Assembly: GCA_021229015.1 (NCBI GenBank)
Contig: CM037777.1
Coordinates: forward strand, 25,911,222-25,975,221
Length of the DNA stretch: 64,000 nt
Direction: 5' to 3'
DNA from: Solen grandis
Taxonomy: Eukaryota > Mollusca > Bivalvia > Adapedonta > Solenidae
The stretch's first letter is position 1; each line of letters opens with the position of its first letter. A program made the position numbers and the translations under genes. Under the pieces are notes generated by a model. It did not search any database. It worked only from the letters and a program-made list of their open reading frames with translations, and was not told the origin of the DNA. Of this stretch, positions 1 through 12,354 are shown one piece after another.

Positions 1-159
1 CGTACGCTAATCAGCCCGCAATCTAGAATCAGTTTGTTTGATTGTTTTAATATTTTACCTTATAAATCTGCATAAACAAATGAATATAAATTTGCTTAAT
101 TTTAAATGGTATAATTAGTAGCAGTATTCTACAAACACAGGAGATCTATTTGTCAAGGC

Positions 160-411
160 GTCAAAATAAGTCTATAGGAGGTAAGAAGTTAATATAGCAT
201 GTTTCTCGGCCGCTAGACTACTGTCAAAACAAGTCTATAGGAGGTAAGAAGTTAATATAGCATGTTTCTCGGCCGTTAGACTACTGTCAAAACAAGTCTA
301 TACGAGGTAAGAAGTTAATATAGCATGTTTCTCGGCCGTTAGACTACTGTCAAAACAAGTCTATAGGAGGTAAGAAGTTAATATAGCATGTTTTCCGGCC
401 GTAAGACTACG
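160..411. repeat. Tandem repeat, 4 units of 63 bp
   Basis: Units start at 160, 223, 286 and 349, with a partial fifth at 412. Each reads gtcaaaa(c/t)aagtctata and contains catgtttctcggccg. Units 1-3 differ by single bases; the last is more diverged (ttttccggccgtaag). It is not a CRISPR: there are no unique spacers. Confidence 0.95.
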
Positions 412-476
412 GTCAAATTAGGTATAAACGCTGGTGAATTCTTTTTCAACACAAGATATGGAGGGTCGTACACGAG

Positions 477-560
477 TATTTATTTGATATAAAAATGAAA
501 CAAGTAGATCTAATATGATTTCATATTTTGCAATCCTCCGTCTTTTATATCAAATAAATA
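477..560. repeat. Inverted repeat, 18 bp perfect arms
   Basis: tatttatttgatataaaa at 477-494 is the exact reverse complement of 543-560, with a 48 bp spacer. It may be the ends of a tiny foldback element. It directly follows the 63 bp tandem array. Confidence 0.75.
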
Positions 561-920
561 CGAGTTTAAGATTCTTATATCCCATAATCCGAAAACGCAC
601 ATTTGCATGTCATCTGCATGTGACCAATTTAAACCTGTAGCACATTTGAAGCGAGTAAAAAGTATTTCCACTAAAACTTTTAATATCTTTATTTACATGT
701 TAATAGAACATAATGTTCTTTTGATAACAACACGAATAGAATTTACTGAAACCAACCGGCTTAATTTTATAGGAAATGGGTCAGCCATGTTTTTGCTTAC
801 ATATGTGCGCAAGAATACATTCGACTTGCGACGCATAGTTTCCAGTTTCCAAAAATAGTATCTTCAAGAAAATCCATCCATAAATAAAAAAAGATACAGC
901 GATTTAAAAATCAACATCTC

Positions 921-988
921 CGATCGGAATTCGCTCTGACAACGAAAAAATCGATCGGTACCTGTCCGTTGTCGGAAATTTCCGATCG
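921..988. repeat. Long imperfect hairpin rich in cgatcgg
   Basis: Arms 921-944 and 967-988 pair through cgatcggaa/ttccgatcg and gacaacg/cgttgtc. A second near-palindrome follows at 1008-1030 (gagaaaaacgatc mirrored), and a third, perfect over 20 bp, at 1406-1425 (ttttctccgatcggagaaaa). Confidence 0.6.
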
Positions 989-1405
989 AATTTCAACAGT
1001 CCGACCGGAGAAAAACGATCGTTTTTTCTCGATGCCTTCTTTATTTTTCAGAAAAATTGGGTGGTTGTTTATTGTTATCACCTGAACTTAGAATGCAAAA
1101 TAGTTATTGATTTTGATGACATTATTTGCGTGAATTTATTCGTGTGATTAATTATAGTGTAATCGGGGTAAAAACAAAAACAGAGGTAGAGCGTCTACCG
1201 ATACTGAAGTAACATACTGTTTTTAACGGAAAATAACTAAACATTTTCTTATTTTTGACTTAAACAGTAACCTATTTTTACTTTTTAATGTATCTCACTG
1301 CCTCTCCTCTTCTCTCTCCCCACTTTCTCTCTTTCTCTGTTTTGTTGCATATAAAATAATGTATACAGTATAAAGTAGAAAAGTCGATTGTTTTTCCCCG
1401 GTCGC

Positions 1406-1425
1406 TTTTCTCCGATCGGAGAAAA
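1406..1425. repeat. Perfect 20 bp palindrome
   Basis: ttttctccgatcggagaaaa equals its own reverse complement. It shares the cgatcgg word with the hairpins at 0.92-1.03 kb, so all may come from one foldback family. Confidence 0.8.
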
Positions 1426-1799
1426 ACAATCGATTTTTTCTCTCAATAGATCGTTAGTTGATGTTATTTTTCATATGCAAGACGTTACTTTGTTCTTCTC
1501 TCTATCTATCTCTTGAAATCAGTCTTGTTTCTCTCTTTCTCTCCCTCTCTCTCTGCGAGAGCATTTGCGGAATTTATCCATAAATACATCAGTTATTGTT
1601 TGTTAGATTCAAAACAGTAATGTTATTGTTTCTTCTGTAATTTAGTTGTCTAGATCTACATCTACTTATTTATACATCTTACTCTCCATATTTTAGTCTA
1701 CAAGTGTTACCAAATTCCGATTTAGATGACTCTCATGCTTTTGAGTCCATTTCTTATCTATAGATTTCTTTTTGCTGATTGTTTACTAGAGCTTGTCAA

Positions 1800-2620
1800 G
1801 AATGAAACCTACTTGTCACAGGGTGAAAAAAAGTGCAGCCTGTCTGAGACTCAAACACGGAGCCTTCACTTACCAAATGAGCTACCAGTGGTGGCATCTT
1901 ACACATGATTCTCATCTATTGTGAGTTATTGGTACCGTGACATACTTCCCCACCAAACTGGAATTTGTCCTTGAATTTCCAAATGGACCAAGAGAACCTC
2001 ACAGCACTTAAGCCATTGCTCAAATTTTGTTCCAAATGTGAGCCTGACTGAGAGGCTTTACTGGGACCTTTCCCAGGCAACCCTATCAGATGAGCCTCCT
2101 GACCTCATAGACATGATTCTCTTCTATTGTGAGTTATTGCTAATGATTCAAATGAGATGTAACAGACCACACCAGGATTTGAATCTGAGATCCTTGATCA
2201 AAGGGATGGGTAAGCTACAGGACCACATACAGAAATCTACCATAGGTAAATGTTATGGTGTGAAAAATGTACCTCCTGTCTGGGAACTGAACACGGGGCC
2301 TTACCCTTAAAAGGTAATACCTGTACTGACTGAACTACCTGATCGTTTACACATAGTGTAATGATTTCTTCCCTGTTGTGAGTTATTGGGTACCAAATAT
2401 GTCATAATCCCTGCCAAACTGAACAAGATGAATATGATCTCTGATCACATGCAGCCCGGTGATGTTGGGCTTCATATGTCACAAGTTAAGAAAAATTTGC
2501 AGTCTGACCAAGACATGAACCCAGGACCTTTGGATATCAGGAATGCTTTACCAATAGAGCTACCCAGCCACTTATGCATAGTTTTCTCCTATTATGAGTT
2601 ATTTGTACCATGACAAAGAG
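1800..2620 (-). repeat. Array of diverged tRNA-like SINE units
   Basis: Three clear units and one degenerate unit carry (minus strand) a tRNA-like head: 'gagctac' (A box side) and 'aacccagg' or 'aacacgg' (B box side), followed by gcagnctg and a short A run. Each is joined to a shared segment ending tattgtgagttattg, at about 1909, 2115, 2363 and 2581, so spacing is 206-248 bp. Small ORFs here are shadows of this repeat. Confidence 0.6.
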
Positions 2621-2974
2621 TTTCTTATATGAGTAGGCTATAGTTTCTCCCTCCTGAATTCACAGGACAATGCGGACATTAATAATATCCAATTCGACAT
2701 GATTGCATGGAAAATAGAATGCTGGTTTTCCACATGCGCAGATCTAGAGGGCAGGGGGGCGGGGGGGGGGACTGGGGGTCCATACAGACCCCTCCTGAGA
2801 ATTAGCTATTATGCATAAAAGAATAAGAGACATGACCCCTTGGACATGGTAATTATTGCTGTTATAACCCCCCCCCCTTAATGAGTCAAATTGCTGAATC
2901 TGTGCATCCAGATAACACCTCAGTGGACATTACCAATCTCAGATCGACAGTATGTGCTTTCACTCTCCTGGGAT

Positions 2975-3065
2975 ATGATATTTATATAGTGTACCAGAGC
3001 AGGATTTGAACCCAAAATCCCTGGCTTATAAGGGGTTGAGCTAAAAGACTGTTCACACAAATCTC
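2975..3065 (-). repeat. tRNA-like SINE fragment
   Basis: Contains gatttgaacccaaaatccc followed by ggggttgagcta, the reverse complement of a B box then an A box. It resembles the units at 1.8-2.6 kb. Confidence 0.4.
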
Positions 3066-3705
3066 TTTCTAATAATGGTTACCAGTACTTAAATATTTAG
3101 GCCTTTATATATGCCTTTGCATATTTTGATTTTCCTCAGGCCAGAATTCATAGAACAGCACAAATTACTATGTTCTTGACAAACCCAAGGGTGATATATT
3201 TGAGAGAAATACGGTACTCTAACCACTTGGCCACTGCAGCCGGTTTCTCTTCTTTATTGCTCTGTATATATAAGACAGTTCACCAATATCATGCCACTTA
3301 TCTAATGGCATGACATCACAGACATGTTTGTATCATGTGATGTTGACAATATGAATTTCAGACATGATGAAATTTCCCTGATTGAGATTACTTTAATGAC
3401 ATATTAACTTTTGACTTCAAATACACTGTATTTGTTAAAAAGAACTTGTATAGACTGATTGATGGATTTGTAAATTCAGAGAGTATTGTGCATGTGCACC
3501 CCAAGCACTCTAAGGGGAAATCTAAATGTTTTGTGCCCATAAAGACCTTGTGCACTAGAAAAAGTTCCAACAGACAGCAGATCTTTGAAAAAAAAATGTT
3601 TAAAAAGTGCTTTTGCAAGTTATATATATGGAATGATACAATACTGTTAATTAATACCCATCCAGACTGCTTGCAAATGTTTAATATTTTTAAGGTCTGT
3701 CTTAG

Positions 3706-3921
3706 TGCACCTATCAATATTTTGCCCCAGGAGGGGTATAGGCTAACCTGACAGGGGAACTTGACTTTTTTTCTTTCATCACCAAAGAGCAATAGAAATT
3801 TGTCAAATGGATATGCTTTGCAGTTTGCACAGGATTCCGGTCTGTTGAGAACATTTTTCTGTCAAAAGTCCCATGTATGCCCCTTCCCCACAAACCCTGG
3901 GGCAAAATATTGATAGGTGCA
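3706..3921. mobile_element. Miniature inverted-repeat element, 216 bp, perfect 26 bp ends
   Basis: The first 26 bp (tgcacctatcaatattttgc...) are the exact reverse complement of 3896-3921. There is no coding capacity inside. Perfect ends suggest recent movement or a foldback under strong homogenisation. The target-site duplication is unclear because the termini themselves contain palindromic tgca. Confidence 0.85.
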
Positions 3922-5129
3922 TTGGAAACTCTGAATTCCAAGAGTTACATAATTACTTTAAAGCAGCATAACACAGGCCTATGTCATAGTCCAATAGCAA
4001 TATGTTTGATGCTAAATGTTTTTTGGGAAAAAATGTTCAGCAGCCATGGGAGTCAAACACAAGAACCCTGGTATACTCTAGGAATTGCAGTGAATTGTAC
4101 TGTGACACTATATTCATATTATAAATCCTCCTTGAGCAACAGATTCAAAGAGATTGCAACATGAATTCTTTCACCTGTTTTTCTGGTGTAAGTTGATTGT
4201 TTATATATGGCAAATTAATGGAATGAAAGATGAATTTGCTGAAAATTTTATTGTTCTCTTTTTGTAACCTGACTGAAAAATGAATCTTTTATAATTGTGC
4301 ATACTTATATACTGTAGTTTATAGTTTTATGCAACTTGGTTCTCATTTTTGTCAGGCACTTCTGTAGACTATTCATTGAGTTTGTGCTATGGCTTTTCCA
4401 TTTAGAAATGTTCTGGTTCCTGCAGTTTCAGATATGTAGTGAAGCAAACTGTGCTGGACAAATTGGTGAATTTGCTTTGTTTATGAAATGATTTCTTGTT
4501 GTATGTTGTGGTATGTATTCATGATCAAAGACTGGTTACTTTCAAGGCATTGTTTACATACCATTTTTACTATTGTGATGCAACATCTTTAATTTTTGCC
4601 TCAGATGCATAGGTAAACAGAGGAGGTATCTTCTGTTTGTTCATGTGCATACAACAATGTAAATCATATTCTAAAAAATATGTTTTCATAGACCATTTTA
4701 AGTTGGATAAATGAATACTCATGAAGTAAAAAAAATGTAAATGAATATCTATGAGGTACATACAGTTTTAATGGAGGAGTTCCTATGACACATAAGTTAC
4801 ATGTACTTACAAACATATTTTTGATGATCTATCTCCCTCTCCATCAGGCACGCAACAAAACATACGCGCAAGTTTTACTTAGTTTATTGACAACTTTTCA
4901 TTTTAATGACATAACAAAATTGAAATTATAATTTTATGACAGCTTTTGTATTATATAGGTTTCTCTCTGACTTGGAACCTTAGCAAGGTCCCTATTACAG
5001 ATATAAATTCCTTTTTTCCTCACCATGGAAATCATTTGAAAGGGAACAACTTTATGTTCATGTAATGTGCAGCTCCCAAAGTTGTTACATTGAAGTGTAC
5101 CATTATGATTTTTGTAATGCATCAAAAGA

Positions 5130-6080
5130 GGGTCAGTGATAGACTTTTACCTTGTAGGACAGCCCTCTTTATGGGGAATGAGGTTCATTTTAAAATAGTT
5201 ACTTGAAGAGCTAGCAACATAAAATTTTAACAATAAGCAAAGCTACCCCACCCCCTCGAGAAAAAAAAGTTGAGGTCATCAATCTGATTTCGGTGTCATT
5301 GGCGTTGTCGTCAGAAAAAACTTTAACCTTGGCCATAACTTCTAAACTATTAAAGCTTCTGTCATCAAACTTCACATATACTTGTTCACTATAACAAGGG
5401 GTATATTTCCGTAAAGGGTCATAACTCTTAAGTCCTTTTTGACCAATTTATCTCTTTTTTTTAAATGTATACAGTGAAAAACTTTAACCCTGACCATAAC
5501 TTCTAAACAAATAAACCATCTTCTCACATAATTGTTGTCGAGCCCGCTTGGGGAGATAGTCAAAAATGTGTACGCCTTGGGGAATTTCAGATGTCAAGGT
5601 CAAAGGTCACAGCTGAATTTGATTTTCATGGATCACTGGATGTTCAATAACTTGACATTATGTTAACATCAATGAGGCGGAGTGCTGCATGCAAGAGTTA
5701 GGTCAGCAGCTCTTAGGTCAAGGTCACACTTTGAGGTCAAAGGTCATTTGCTTGTCCGGACAAAATGCAGATAAATGTTTCGAACTAAGGTGTTTTGAAT
5801 CTTACAGGATCATGAAATCTTGACCACAAATACACACTGACTTTTATTTTATACATTATGATGGTTTTTGTAATGTTTGTCGTAATTTAATTGACAGCAT
5901 GACATTAACTAAATATTTGGCAAAATGAGACGGTTTTAAACTCTACAGGCCTTACTCTTTTTTTTTGACAGATTTGCATAAAATTTACACTAAAGGCGCA
6001 GAATTGGTCCATCTGTACAATTGGCCATTCTGGAGGACTGTCACTTCTGTTTCCAGAAAATCATAAATGCCATGGCCTTA
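5130..6080. repeat. Diverged ~1 kb repeat, copy 1
   Basis: Shares gaggttcattttaaa...gagc(c)agcaacat, the 'tctacagcc' block and the ttccagaaaatc block with 7.62-8.62 kb in the same order. About 500 bp of a different repeat (5256-5780) is inserted. No exon was found. Confidence 0.4.
5256..5530 (+). repeat. Interspersed repeat, copy A
   Basis: Contains ttggccataacttctaaact, then gtctgtcatcaaacttcata-like text and ttttgaccaatttatc. The same series recurs at 39065-39250 with about 80% identity by eye. Confidence 0.65.
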
Positions 6081-7619
6081 AAGGCATACCTGCACAAAGC
6101 AGTGATTCATGCAAAGTTTTAGAAAATTCTCATGGATAGTCTTAATTTTCCTTCTTTGTCTATATAGAAAATAACTGCATTGTTCATGTTTGCCTTTAAA
6201 TATCTCAATCAAAGCGCACAATGCGCTGAGAGACGGCGATGGGATTAACATTCTAAACCCAGTGTTTCTGAAGTTATTGAAGCAGTCACATGACGACAAA
6301 AACTCCATCCGCTGTTGCTACAGAAGTTCTGTTTGTAACATAATAATCCGGAGTAAAGGTCATGAACCTTTCATTCATAAAGAGCTGCATACCTAAGTAG
6401 GTCATTCTCTTTCTCTAGTGCTAGCGAATTCTATCTGTTGTTTTGTATGTGTAGAAATTGACCAGGTATTTGATTATTTAAGATACTAGAATGTTTGCCT
6501 ATCTATTTCAAAGTTAAGAAATGCTCTGGGAGAACCCAACTCGCCATCATGCAAAATATTGTGCGGACTACTTTAGGTCAATTACATACATACGGAGCAC
6601 TACTTTTTCTTTTTACAGGAGTCGATCTTCATGTACGTAAGATGGGTTGCTGTTCTGGTTAAGAAATGTCACGGATATTTTTTTCACGCTTAAAATTGAT
6701 GCTTTCAGTGCAAAATAATGGCAAAAGTAAACATGTTAACAAACAATAACACACTAAAAGCGGTTACGGTAATGATTTAAACGTCTATGTAACATATTCC
6801 ATTCGTATTCGTTAGTGCAGAATCGCATTGCATGGATCCGCACTAAGCGCGGAGAGGTACAGTTAAAAATGTTGTGGAAAATATGCAAATTAGCAAGGCC
6901 TGATTTCGAATTTCAGCATAAGACGGCTTATCGCCGTCTAAAAACAATGAATTTTCTATCAAAGTACTATGGGTGTAATTTGTAGTTCTTTAAAGGATCT
7001 TTCAAATGACATTAAGATTTTGAAGATAGGGGTTAAATCAGTTGAGTTATGGCAGAAAAAAAGAAAAAATTATGTTACCCCAAGTAAATCTAGCTGCTTT
7101 AATCTCAAAATTGATTTTTGTAGATAAGAGTATGAACATAATTAGAAGAACTATTCCTTGTTTATTTTATTTGTATTTAAATTTTAGCTTGATGCATTGC
7201 TTTTATAATGTTTTGTATGTTTAAATGATCAAGTTATTATTTCAAAGCTGTTGGTGGAGAAAAAGTATTTGACATAGGCATGTTTTTGCCGTTTTGTTTG
7301 GGTTTGACCATTCATATTTCAAAATCGGTCAAAGGTAGGTCAAACATAAAGCCATCGAAATGTTGGGAATCTGAAGACCTTTCTAATGGTACCTAGGTTT
7401 TTTTTTTAATAGGACCTAATATAAGCAAGTTACATGAAAAATAAGAATATCTGAATACTGTTTTATCAAATGCCTCTGCATTTAGTTCCATGCATTGTTC
7501 CAGCTTTTTTTCTTTTACATTGTAGTTATAATGTGCTGTTGTGATTTGTCCAAATGCCATATGCTCACTTTAAAGTTCAGGAAAAAAATATATGTAAAAA
7601 GACTTGTAGGAAAAGAACC

Positions 7620-8452
7620 CTTTTTTGCATGTAAAGAGGACTGGTGGTAGTTTACAGCCTTGTGGTACACCAATTTTGAGAATTATTGAGGTTCATTTTA
7701 AAGAGGGTTCCTTGTAGAGCCAGCATCATGAAATTGTAACATGGGACAAGCTCTTTATTTTCCTTTGATTACATTGATTTCCATTTATATATGACATCAT
7801 TTGACGTCAAAATTTGCATCTGCTATCAAATTATTTTGTGCTCTACAGCTTTCAATTCTGGATGGATTTTGTTCAATTTTTACAGATAATGTATTGCAAG
7901 ATGATTATGTAATGATTTTTTTTAAAGTTTGCTATGGTTTGCAGAGCAGAAAGCCCTATCGTTTGTTCAAACAAAATTTAGTTATTGGTTTTCATTCTTC
8001 TTCATTTTGAGGTTCAAATTAAAACAGGTTTCCTATGAGCCAATATAATGAAATTTCAACAGCAATTAACGTGACTTTGTCCCTTTTGAATGCAGTAAAT
8101 TGCGTTCATATGTGACCTCATATGATATCAGGGTAAAAATTAGCTACCAAATATTGTTTCGCATTCTACAGCCATCATTTCTTCTATGTAATATTCACAG
8201 AATGAATTCAGTATATTGTAGATGTGCGCTTCCGCATACGTTTTTCCAGACTTGGAAAGACCTGGTTCTATGGTTGATCCAAGTTTCGAACTTTGGATCT
8301 TAAAAAGGATTTAAATTATTACCAAGCTTTGGATCTGAAAAAAGAATTAAATTGATGCAAAGCTTCCAGATAAGCTCATATTTTTACAGGATGTGTGCCT
8401 CAACATTTTCTATCGGTTTTGTAAAGATTGCCTGCATTTGATATGGAAAATA

Positions 8453-8487
<35 letters not shown>

Positions 8488-8620
8488 CCACGAAGCTACA
8501 TTCAGATGTCTGGTGCTGCATTCCTTAGTTTTTGACTGATTCGCATGAACATTTCACTGAATATTGTATATTGTCGCATTGTCTTGGTCAATTCTGTTTT
8601 CGGAAAATCGCAAAGTTCAA
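7620..8620. repeat. Diverged ~1 kb repeat, copy 2, with internal duplication
   Basis: Blocks at 7680 and 8008 both start gaggttca(t/a) and continue through a caatataatgaaatt-like string. The order of blocks parallels 5.13-6.08 kb. A (TG)15 lies inside at 8455-8484. No coding exon was recognised. Confidence 0.4.
8455..8484. repeat. (TG)n microsatellite
   Basis: 30 bp of uninterrupted TG dinucleotides. Confidence 0.97.
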
Positions 8621-8741
8621 TGCAATTCAATGCAACATTTTTTTATGTCATTTATTTCTTTGGCTTTAAATATGCACTTTCGTTTGTTCAGAACAAACGA
8701 AAATCTTGTTTCTTATCGCATTCATTACATGTTAGTTACGA

Positions 8742-8776
8742 TGTCGAAACGTCTTGTGGCGAAACGTCTTGTGGCG
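8742..8776. repeat. Short tandem duplication, cgaaacgtcttgtgg x2
   Basis: cgaaacgtcttgtggc occurs twice head to tail, followed by a mirrored gagacacaag. It is too short to classify. Confidence 0.7.
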
Positions 8777-9601
8777 AGACACAAGGTAGTAACATTACTT
8801 CTGGTTACATGTATGTTGTAAATAGTTTGTTGCCATGTTCAAAGTGTATCTATTTAAAATTTACATTTGTGGAGGAAATAAAGGTATATTCATTGTATAT
8901 ATTTGGGTCACAAAATATCCGTCGTCCATAATGCATTTGAAGACGCGGCCTGGAGACCGGGGAATTCAATTTGATCGAGATATACCAAATTCATATATAA
9001 ATTGGTATGATAAATGTCTCCCATTGTGGAAGAATATTTTCCGTGACCCGTGATTTATAGTGTACGGGAAGATCTGTCGCAGGTACCAGTTACATACTGT
9101 TACGTAATATTGAAGTTTACATCACGAGCAAGCGTTTCATTGACCCTGATCAAAATCATGCTCACTTGCAAGCTTCCAATCGATCATGATCTGGGTCAGT
9201 AAAATTACGTGTGCAATCATCTTGAAGAGCAGTCTATAAATAGACTGACGTGTTGACACATTGCGAGGGTCCGCCCACAGAGCCGAGCAGGCAGACGGAC
9301 CCTAAAATAAACGTTATCAGTCAGTCAGACACATTGCGAGGTATTTTTTACCCTAGGTATTGGACGAGGTGTTCCGAATGTGTAATGGAGATCACACTCG
9401 GACTCAGGACAATTCTTTTCTACAATAATATGAATTTATTACAATATTTTCTACAGATGTCACTTTTTTCCAATCATTATGATTTGGATTTATGTAAATG
9501 CATTTAAATACTTAGGAAGTGTATGTGCCACAAGGTTCTATAAATCTATATGCCGTGTTTTGTAAATAAATCATTTGTGCCCATGAAAACTATAAACAAA
9601 G

Positions 9602-9602
<1 letters not shown>

Positions 9603-9631
<29 letters not shown>
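9603..9631. repeat. (TG)n microsatellite
   Basis: About 29 bp of TG dinucleotides inside the 9.27-10.43 kb element. Confidence 0.97.
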
Positions 9632-9637
<6 letters not shown>

Positions 9638-9924
9638 CGGAGGTAGTTCTAGATCACTTAGGAATGTTTGAATTTTGATAAAGCGATCCCGCCGTACATA
9701 ATCTTTAAAGGCATTTATAAAAAGCTGTCCCAGGTGTGAAATTGTGTCAGAACCAGTCATAATAAGGAAATGGTAGTTAAATTTACAACAGCCTTAATTG
9801 GTAATGATTAGAAGGAGTATGTTAAAATAAAGTTTTGAATAAACTTTGCGCGTGTGTTGTATATATCCGATAATCGTGTGTTCAGATCTAATGCCCCCAT
9901 CACAGTTTCTTGTGACTTTGTTGT

Positions 9925-10060
9925 GTCACATCTGCTTACAGCAGGTGACACATAGGGATCCCTTTTCCGTCGTCTGTCCGTCCGTCCTGAGACGGGTCTT
10001 TTTCCGCAACGCTTCAGCAAGTGGCACATGCACGTGTTCCAGAGAACAGTCTTGTTTACA
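9925..10060 (+). repeat. Bivalve-type repeat fragment, 'caggtgacacatagggatc'
   Basis: Contains caggtgacacatagggatcc then tccgtcgtctgtccgtccg. The reverse complement of the same text is at 34980-35105. Confidence 0.65.
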
Positions 10061-11344
10061 CATTTATTTGTTTATAAGGTGCTTAATGAGGGTCCGTCTA
10101 CAGTATTAACTGTTTTATGGTTCGGACCCCGGAGTGTGACCCAAACTCATTAAAGATGAATTTGTGTGCCGAAATAGGTCGAATTTCGAAAAGCCTCACA
10201 GGTGTGAGGTTTAAGTACTTAATAAAATCAAGAATTTTGAAGCCTTTGAAGTGGGAATGACAAACTCGGCTGATTCAGCATCCCCTGTGACAAAGGTGAA
10301 GGGAGGAGGTGGTCCTGAAAAGGACCGTTTGGGTCAGCTGCCAGAGGCAGACTGGTTTACACATCTGACTGACTGATAACGTTGCTTAGTTAGGGTCCGT
10401 CTGTCTGCTCGGCTCTGCAGGCGGACCCCGGAGTGTGACCCTTCACTCCTATGTTTTACACATCTACTCGCTCCGTAGGGTTTCCATGCTGCAGGCCAAT
10501 GACACGTGATAAGCACTACCTACACAAATATGCAACAGACAAAATAACCACGTAGATAAGCAGCTGATACTAGCGCACATGCATATTGAGAGACCAAAAT
10601 TACTCATTTTGTTGCAGTATTATAAGTTTTGTAGAATAAAAACATTTTAAACTACTTCTTAAAAGTTTCGAAATTCCCTCTTTGAACTTTTTCAAAAACT
10701 TAATATTGTCTATCAGTAGATCCTACCTACAAGCACTGTTTTTCAATTGATTCAAATCTTAGAATTTTTATGAACCATTCTTTCATTTTAATTTTTAAAA
10801 CTGAATTTAACTGATTAGGTTTTAAAGTGTACATTTGTCATTTGTTTACTATCACTCGATCTCAATATTTATCTTTGGAGATGAGAAGGGAAGATTCATC
10901 TGGGGTGCAAAATGCTAGCTATTAGTGAGTGTGATCAAGCATTTTTTTTTAATGCTGTATGTATAGAACTTGCTGATTATCAACCCTGTTACAGTGCAGA
11001 ATGTAAATGTAATTTTATTGAGTTGTATCATATGTAATAATTTAAAAAATGATAATAAAATAAAATGACTTGATGATAACAATGTACTCATTGTTACATT
11101 TTCTTTTCATTTCAGTTAGTATTTATTGCAGAGTAAACAATAAATGGAACACACTACCACATTTTGACCAAGGGGATTTTGATTGTCCCCCAATTAACCC
11201 TTATTACTGAGAGATTTGTGCAAGTCATCCAGAAGATCAGTTAGTAGAGAATGTAACCCACTCTGAAAGCTTAAAACCTATAACATTATGAGCACAATGG
11301 CTAAACAGAATTCTGACTGACAGAAATGAAAGTTCTATGTAAGG

Positions 11345-11590
11345 GAGAAAACAATTTAACCATTATTTATTTTATATTGATTGCGAAATAAGTTCTCACA
11401 ACTTATATCAATCACTCAAGATGGCTTTGATGGTGGCGTATGTGGTCATAATTGCGAGGAAAATTTACGTGCCTGGACGAGCGACCATTGTATACTTAGT
11501 GTACCCTCTCACGTACCTGAACAGGAATCGAACCAGGGACGCATTGGTGAGAAGTGAAGCGCGTTACCACTACGCTATCCAGGCACCCAT
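11345..11590 (-). repeat. tRNA-derived SINE (family B), copy 1
   Basis: Read on the minus strand, gcctggatagcgtagtggtaac (A box region) is followed about 30 bp later by ggttcgattcc (a clean B box), then a body shared with 44795-45041 (catgaccacatgcgccgcca type). The 3' end is AT-rich. Confidence 0.75.
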
Positions 11591-11899
11591 GGGCGAAACA
11601 TAGAAAAGACCCATAGGGCAGAGATGTGTCTTTCTAGGAAATGTTGGATGGATTGAGGCATTTCTTAGACATTGAAATCACACAATAAGCATAAGGAATG
11701 CTTTGCCTTGTTGAAGTATTAGGCAGAGCAGGGTCTCTTGATATGTACTATCTGTATATATGGAGACCCTGGGCAGAGATAAATGCTGGACTGAATACTT
11801 CTTTAATGATGGAGGATAGATATTTGATATTAATTTAACCTTTTGTTGACATTTTTTGTTTCAGACTGCATTCAATGTAGAATAAATAATCAAAAGAAT

Positions 11900-12210
11900 G
11901 GATGTTCCCAGTGGCAGAGTGGTTAGAGCATCTGCCTTGGGAGTGGGAGCTAGGTTGTCGGTTTGATTCCTGGCTGCGACATACCAAAGTCATAAAAATT
12001 GGTACTGGTATAACTCTCTTCCTTGGCGCTCAGCATATAAGGATAGTTCCAGAACTGGTTAACCTTGTGTCAGGGTAATGTGACTAAGTGTGGTAACATT
12101 CTTAATGTCTACAGTGTTATACTGCAGTGTAGCAGCACTTTATCTGTCTCAAGTAGACATAGTCTCAAAATGACTGAAATACTGTTGGTTGGATGTTAAA
12201 CCCAACAAAC
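11900..12210 (+). repeat. tRNA-derived SINE (family A), full-length-like copy
   Basis: The head has agtggcagagtggttagagc (A box) and ggtttgattcc (B box). The body reads ggcgctcagcatataagg, then a gttccag-aactggtt block, then tactgcagtgtagcagcact and gagtagacat-like text. The tail is gactgaaatactgttgg and gttaaacccaacaaac. It is the most complete of several copies in the window. Body and tail resemble conserved-core molluscan SINEs; I cannot name the family with certainty. Confidence 0.85.
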
Positions 12211-12328
12211 AGTTAAAAGAATGAGATCCATCTGTGTTGCAGCAAGCAACAGAATATCTGAATTTACTGAATCATTATAGTATGTATACATGACTTCAGA
12301 TATCCAAAGGTAGTGAATTTTAACTTTT

Positions 12329-12354
12329 GTGTGTGTGTGTGTGGGGGGGGGGGG
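12329..12354. repeat. (GT)n followed by a 12 bp G run
   Basis: A simple repeat that passes straight into poly-G. Confidence 0.95.

Larger units (their letters stand above)
9266..10429. mobile_element. Inverted-repeat element with hairpin ends (~1.16 kb)
   Basis: 9266-9330 and 10362-10429 are inverted copies of each other (ggtccgcc...agccgagcag...agacggaccc and acgttatcagtcagtcaga). Each end also folds on itself through gggtccg/cggaccc. A third gggtccgtct...cggaccccggagtgtgac copy lies inside at 10088-10140. No transposase ORF is present, so it is non-autonomous. Superfamily not determined. Confidence 0.7.

Noticed and set aside
160..411. Regular repeats suggesting a CRISPR array
   Set aside because: The whole 63 bp unit repeats with no unique spacers, and the context is a eukaryotic genome.
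6921..6940. Hairpin agacggc/gccgtct as a terminator
   Set aside because: Intrinsic terminators of this kind are bacterial; no transcription unit ends here.
8742..8776. Second hammerhead-like site (gaaac repeats)
   Set aside because: The required ctgatga core string is absent.
11505..11590. Functional tRNA gene on the minus strand
   Set aside because: Good boxes but poor acceptor and anticodon stems, and the downstream body is shared with 44.8-45.0 kb; SINE.
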